From positions 1-7,493 of the forward strand of contig JAUXNR010000819.1 in NCBI GenBank assembly GCA_030682755.1: a stretch of 7,493 nucleotides of DNA. Reading direction: 5' to 3'. Position 1 is the first letter of the stretch. Each line of letters begins with the position of its first letter. Below are positions 4,873-7,493 of the stretch, piece by piece. The notes below the pieces were generated by a model that ran no database searches, was not told the DNA's origin, and saw only the letters and a list, made by a program, of their open reading frames with translations. Origin of the DNA: Flavobacterium sp. GTDB taxonomy: Bacteria > Bacteroidota > Bacteroidia > Flavobacteriales > Flavobacteriaceae. The translations under genes were made by a program, and so were the position numbers.

Positions 4873-4900
4873 AAGGTTCTCAAATTTGAGGACTTTTTTT
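4873..4900 (+). terminator. Rho-independent terminator after the kinase pair
   Basis: AAGGTTCTCAA (4873-4883) pairs with TTTGAGGACTTT around the palindrome CTCAAATTTGAG, with two G-T pairs, and is followed by a run of T. It separates the toxin-antitoxin-like pair from the next gene. Confidence 0.8.
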
Positions 4901-4940
4901 GTATTCATATCATTAAAAACTATAATCAAAATCCAGAAAT

Positions 4941-5681
4941 ATGACAAACAACAAATTCGATGAAATCATCGCTAATGACAAACATTTAAATGCGTTATTA
5001 AAAGAGAAAAAAGTTTCAGCCTTTAGTCAATTTAGGAATAAAGATTTTAGAGACGAAAGTTTTAAAGAATACATAAGCAATGATTATAATACCATTTTTT
5101 TGGAATTATTTTCAAATTCAACTTATGAAAACACAGATGTAAGAACTGCGTTACTCAGATCAATAGAGTTCTTGGCAACAGATAGTTTCAAAGAAACACT
5201 AATGGCTCGTTTTAGTGCTGATTTAGAAAACTCTTATGCAAAGCTTATGAAGTTTAAAGAATTTTTACAAGCTACAGAAACAAAATCATTGTCTCTTGAA
5301 AATGCTTATGAAAAAAATAATGTTGATGATTTGGATTTGGACTCGATTTTTTCGCCTGAAAACTTTTTTATTTATAACAATTATGGGAATCACCCAAAAA
5401 TTGTGGATGTGAAAAATAAAATCATGAACGAATGTCTTGCTATTTGCGATGAAATTTCAAAATCAAAACCCAATAAAGATCATTTTAGGTATGCTGTTTA
5501 TAATGTGTTGTTTAACAATTTAGAAAAAATTACCACTCTTGATGCAAATCAATTGGAAAAATTGAATTTACATAACAAAACAATATCAAAAAAAAGAAAT
5601 GCCATAGAGTATAAGTATTTTATCATGGTAACTCTTATTGTATTGTTTTTTGTCTTAAGACTTCTTAAAAGAGTTTCTTAA
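4941..5681 (+). CDS. Tail-anchored membrane protein of unknown function
   Basis: The product has 246 residues and no N-terminal signal. Residues 1 to about 222 are hydrophilic and look helical (MTNNKFDEIIANDKHLNALL at the start, a Glu/Lys-rich middle, an acidic stretch NNVDDLDLDS). The only hydrophobic segment is at the very end, YFIMVTLIVLFFVLRLLKRV (about residues 226-245), followed by positive residues. This predicts a cytoplasmic domain anchored by a C-terminal membrane helix, an arrangement uncommon in bacteria. No enzyme motif or family is recognised. The gene starts about 40 bp behind a terminator, so it should have its own promoter, but I see no clear TAnnTTTG box. It is AT-rich like the accessory genes to its left. 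Nothing in the sequence shows a link to the toxin-like pair. Confidence 0.75.
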   Translation: MTNNKFDEIIANDKHLNALLKEKKVSAFSQFRNKDFRDESFKEYISNDYNTIFLELFSNSTYENTDVRTALLRSIEFLATDSFKETLMARFSADLENSYAKLMKFKEFLQATETKSLSLENAYEKNNVDDLDLDSIFSPENFFIYNNYGNHPKIVDVKNKIMNECLAICDEISKSKPNKDHFRYAVYNVLFNNLEKITTLDANQLEKLNLHNKTISKKRNAIEYKYFIMVTLIVLFFVLRLLKRVS

Positions 5682-5780
5682 TTTTTTTAACTCAAAAAAA
5701 GCAACAAATTCTTAAAACCACCACCCAAACTTTCACAAACTTTTAAACTCCTACCCATTTAAACTTTTAAACAAAAAACG

Positions 5781-5788
5781 TATCTTTG
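5781..5788 (+). promoter_or_regulatory. -7 promoter box TATCTTTG for the PfkB kinase gene
   Basis: TATCTTTG followed by CACC matches the Bacteroidota -7 consensus and lies 23 bp before the ATG at 5812, leaving a short AT-rich leader. The upstream TTG box is not clear at the usual distance. Confidence 0.6.
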
Positions 5789-5811
5789 CACCTTATTTCA
5801 AATCATAAAAA

Positions 5812-6738
5812 ATGAACAAACTGCTTATCGTTGGAACCGTTGCTTTTGATGCTATTGAAACGCCTTTCGGGAAAACAGATAAAATATTAGGAGGAGCGGC
5901 AACTTTCATTGGTTTATCCGCCTCGTTTTTTGATGTGGATTCGGCCATTGTTTCAGTGGTTGGCGAAGATTTTCCACAAGAGTATTTGGATTTGTTGTCG
6001 GATAGAAACATCGATATTTCAGGTATTGAAATTGTAAAAGGCGGCAAAACATTCTTTTGGAGCGGACGTTATCACAATGATTTGAATTCAAGAGATACGT
6101 TGGTTACAGAACTAAATGTTTTGGCAGATTTTCAACCGAAAGTCCCGACAAATTATCAAAATGCTGATGTGATTATGTTAGGGAACCTACATCCGATGGT
6201 TCAAATCAGTGTTTTGGATCAATTGACTCAAAAACCAAAGTTGGTTGTTTTAGATACTATGAATTTTTGGATGGATTGTGCTTTGCCTGAATTACATGAA
6301 GTGATGAAAAGAGTAGACGTGATTACGATAAACGATGAAGAAGCCCGTCAACTTTCCGGAGAATACTCTTTGGTAAAAGCAGCCGCAAAAATTCATACGA
6401 TGGGGCCTAAATATGTAGTGATTAAAAAAGGAGAACACGGAGCATTATTGTTTCACGGAAAAGAAATCTTTTTTGCACCGGCATTGCCGTTAGAAGAAGT
6501 GTTTGATCCGACAGGAGCCGGTGATACTTTTGCAGGAGGTTTTTCCGGATTTATTGCTCAAAGTGAAAACATTTCGTTTAACAATATGAAGAATGCCATT
6601 ATTTATGGTTCTAACTTGGCCTCGTTTTGTGTAGAAAAATTTGGAACAGAACGAATGGTAGCTTTAGAGAAAGAAGAGGTTTATGACCGATTGAAACAAT
6701 TTAGAGCGTTAACTCAATTTGAAATTGAATTAGAATAA
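5812..6738 (+). CDS. PfkB-family carbohydrate/nucleoside kinase
   Basis: The product has 308 residues, the usual length of ribokinase-superfamily enzymes. It starts MNKLLIVGTVAFDAIETPFG, the typical first strand. The GG motif is at residues 27-28 (LGGAATF), an NDEEA motif at 174-178, and the PfkB signature 2 (DPTGAGDTFAGGF) near 232-244 with D238 as catalytic base and GAGD as anion hole. It should transfer phosphate from ATP to a hydroxyl of a sugar or nucleoside in the cytoplasm; the substrate cannot be read from the sequence. The gene has a promoter box at 5781 and a terminator at 6746. Next comes a purine-synthesis-type gene, which is compatible with, but does not prove, a nucleoside or ribose substrate. 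Codon use is more GC-rich than in the genes to the left, so it belongs to the core chromosome. Confidence 0.9.
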   Translation: MNKLLIVGTVAFDAIETPFGKTDKILGGAATFIGLSASFFDVDSAIVSVVGEDFPQEYLDLLSDRNIDISGIEIVKGGKTFFWSGRYHNDLNSRDTLVTELNVLADFQPKVPTNYQNADVIMLGNLHPMVQISVLDQLTQKPKLVVLDTMNFWMDCALPELHEVMKRVDVITINDEEARQLSGEYSLVKAAAKIHTMGPKYVVIKKGEHGALLFHGKEIFFAPALPLEEVFDPTGAGDTFAGGFSGFIAQSENISFNNMKNAIIYGSNLASFCVEKFGTERMVALEKEEVYDRLKQFRALTQFEIELE

Positions 6739-6745
6739 GAAAGTG

Positions 6746-6770
6746 TGCCTCGAAATTTCGGGGCATTTTT
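6746..6770 (+). terminator. Rho-independent terminator after the PfkB kinase gene
   Basis: TGCCTCGA (6746-6753) pairs with TCGGGGCA (6758-6765) with one T-G pair around AAAT/TT, followed by five T. It separates the kinase from the next gene. Confidence 0.85.
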
Positions 6771-6860
6771 GATTAAAAATTTAACTGCAAATTCGCAAAT
6801 TTCTAATTTAAAAAAAGTTACAAATTTGAGGAAGCAACAACACAACAACTAAAGAATAAA

Positions 6861-7493
6861 ATGAGTGACAACTTAAAACACGAATGCGGCATTGCACTTT
6901 TACGATTAAAAAAACCGTTGCAATTTTATAAAGACAAATACGGCACAGCTTTTTATGGGATACAAAAAATGTATCTCTTGATGGAAAAGCAACACAACCG
7001 TGGTCAAGACGGAGCCGGTTTTGCCAGTATTAAATTTGACATGGAACCCGGACAACGCTATATCAGCAGAGTACGTTCCAATCACGCTCAGCCCATTCAA
7101 GACATTTTTACTCAAATTAACGAAAGGATTAACGACGATTTAACGGCACATCCTGAATATGTTAATGACGTAAAATGGCAAAAAGAAAATCTACCTTATA
7201 TTGGCGAGTTGTTTTTAGGTCATGTGCGATACGGAACGTTTGGTAAAAACAGCATTGAAAGTGTACATCCGTTTTTACGTCAAAACAATTGGATGCATCG
7301 AAATTTGATTGTGGCCGGAAATTTCAACATGACTAACGTAAAGGAGTTGTTTGAAAACTTGGTGGAATTAGGGCAACATCCAAAAGAAATGGCGGATACG
7401 GTTACGGTAATGGAAAAAATTGGTCACTTTCTGGATGATGAAGTAACTGATTTGTACCAAGAATGTAAAAATAATGGACTAACAAAAAGAGAA
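6861..7493 (+). CDS. purF: Amidophosphoribosyltransferase-like protein, glutaminase domain (partial at right edge)
   Basis: The first 211 residues of a class II glutamine amidotransferase run off the window. After MSDNLKHE comes C9, expected to be the nucleophile once the N-terminal residues are removed, followed by GIALLRL. Further motifs are HNRGQDGAGFAS (residues 45-56), GHVRYGT (120-126) and NFNMTN (154-159), all matching glutamine-binding positions of PurF. PurF makes phosphoribosylamine from PRPP and glutamine, the first step of purine synthesis; the PRPP-binding domain lies beyond the edge. The insert between GQDGAG and GHVRYGT is longer than in E. coli PurF, which fits the long (over 600 residues) Bacteroidota form. 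That form may be a paralogue beside a standard PurF, so the symbol is tentative. It starts 90 bp behind a terminator, so it has its own promoter. Confidence 0.85.
   Translation, partial: MSDNLKHECGIALLRLKKPLQFYKDKYGTAFYGIQKMYLLMEKQHNRGQDGAGFASIKFDMEPGQRYISRVRSNHAQPIQDIFTQINERINDDLTAHPEYVNDVKWQKENLPYIGELFLGHVRYGTFGKNSIESVHPFLRQNNWMHRNLIVAGNFNMTNVKELFENLVELGQHPKEMADTVTVMEKIGHFLDDEVTDLYQECKNNGLTKRE

Noticed and set aside
5682..5700. Possible hairpin of seven T and seven A after the tail-anchored protein gene
   Set aside because: The stem is purely A-T with no GC pairs, so it is not a convincing terminator; such runs are common in this AT-rich DNA.
5793..6091. Two minus-strand open frames opposite the PfkB kinase start
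   Set aside because: Both are shadows of the well-supported kinase gene and one crosses its promoter.
6906..7115. Minus-strand open frame of 69 residues
   Set aside because: It is antisense to the PurF-like gene, which carries clear glutaminase motifs in the plus frame.

Overview
The window looks like a chromosome segment from a Flavobacterium-like member of the Bacteroidota. The evidence is low G+C, promoter boxes of the TAnnTTTG type (TATCTTTG at 2309, 4122 and 5781; TATTTTTG at 303), lack of Shine-Dalgarno sites, several small lipoproteins with short SC lipoboxes, a signal peptide ending WSQ, and the long Bacteroidota form of a PurF-like amidotransferase. No rRNA, tRNA or CRISPR array is visible.

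Layout. Positions 3-92 are the 3' end of an unrecognised gene entering from the left. Positions 93-538 hold no confident gene. They do hold the promoter and first 16 codons of a REP-associated tyrosine transposase (RAYT), lying between two inverted copies of a 19-bp hairpin-forming sequence. An exported, helix-rich repeat protein (539-2107) ends in a strong terminator. Next comes a second RAYT remnant (2254-2455), which keeps only a frameshifted C-terminus between two inverted REP palindromes. A tandem pair of paralogous small lipoproteins follows: the first is frameshifted in a run of nine T (2485-2837), the second is intact (2916-3278). A third, unrelated lipoprotein (3323-3838) follows them. 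About 115 bp behind this last gene, including the terminator, is a diverged copy of the segment behind the 539-2107 gene. A zeta-toxin-type kinase (4135-4719) overlaps a 48-residue candidate antitoxin (4706-4852). A tail-anchored membrane protein of unknown role spans 4941-5681.

From about 5780 the sequence becomes ordinary housekeeping DNA, richer in G+C and in GC-ending codons by eye: a PfkB-family sugar or nucleoside kinase (5812-6738) with its own promoter and terminator, then the start of an amidophosphoribosyltransferase-like gene (6861 to the window edge).

Interpretation. The left three quarters is an accessory, rearranged region: two internally deleted transposase elements, gene duplication, a homopolymer frameshift, a duplicated 3' flank and a toxin-antitoxin-like pair. 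No clear metabolic pathway links these genes. The small lipoproteins may be a diversifying surface or immunity-type family, but nothing in the sequence proves a function. The most unusual signals are the two complementary RAYT deletion derivatives and the shared 3' segment behind two unrelated genes.
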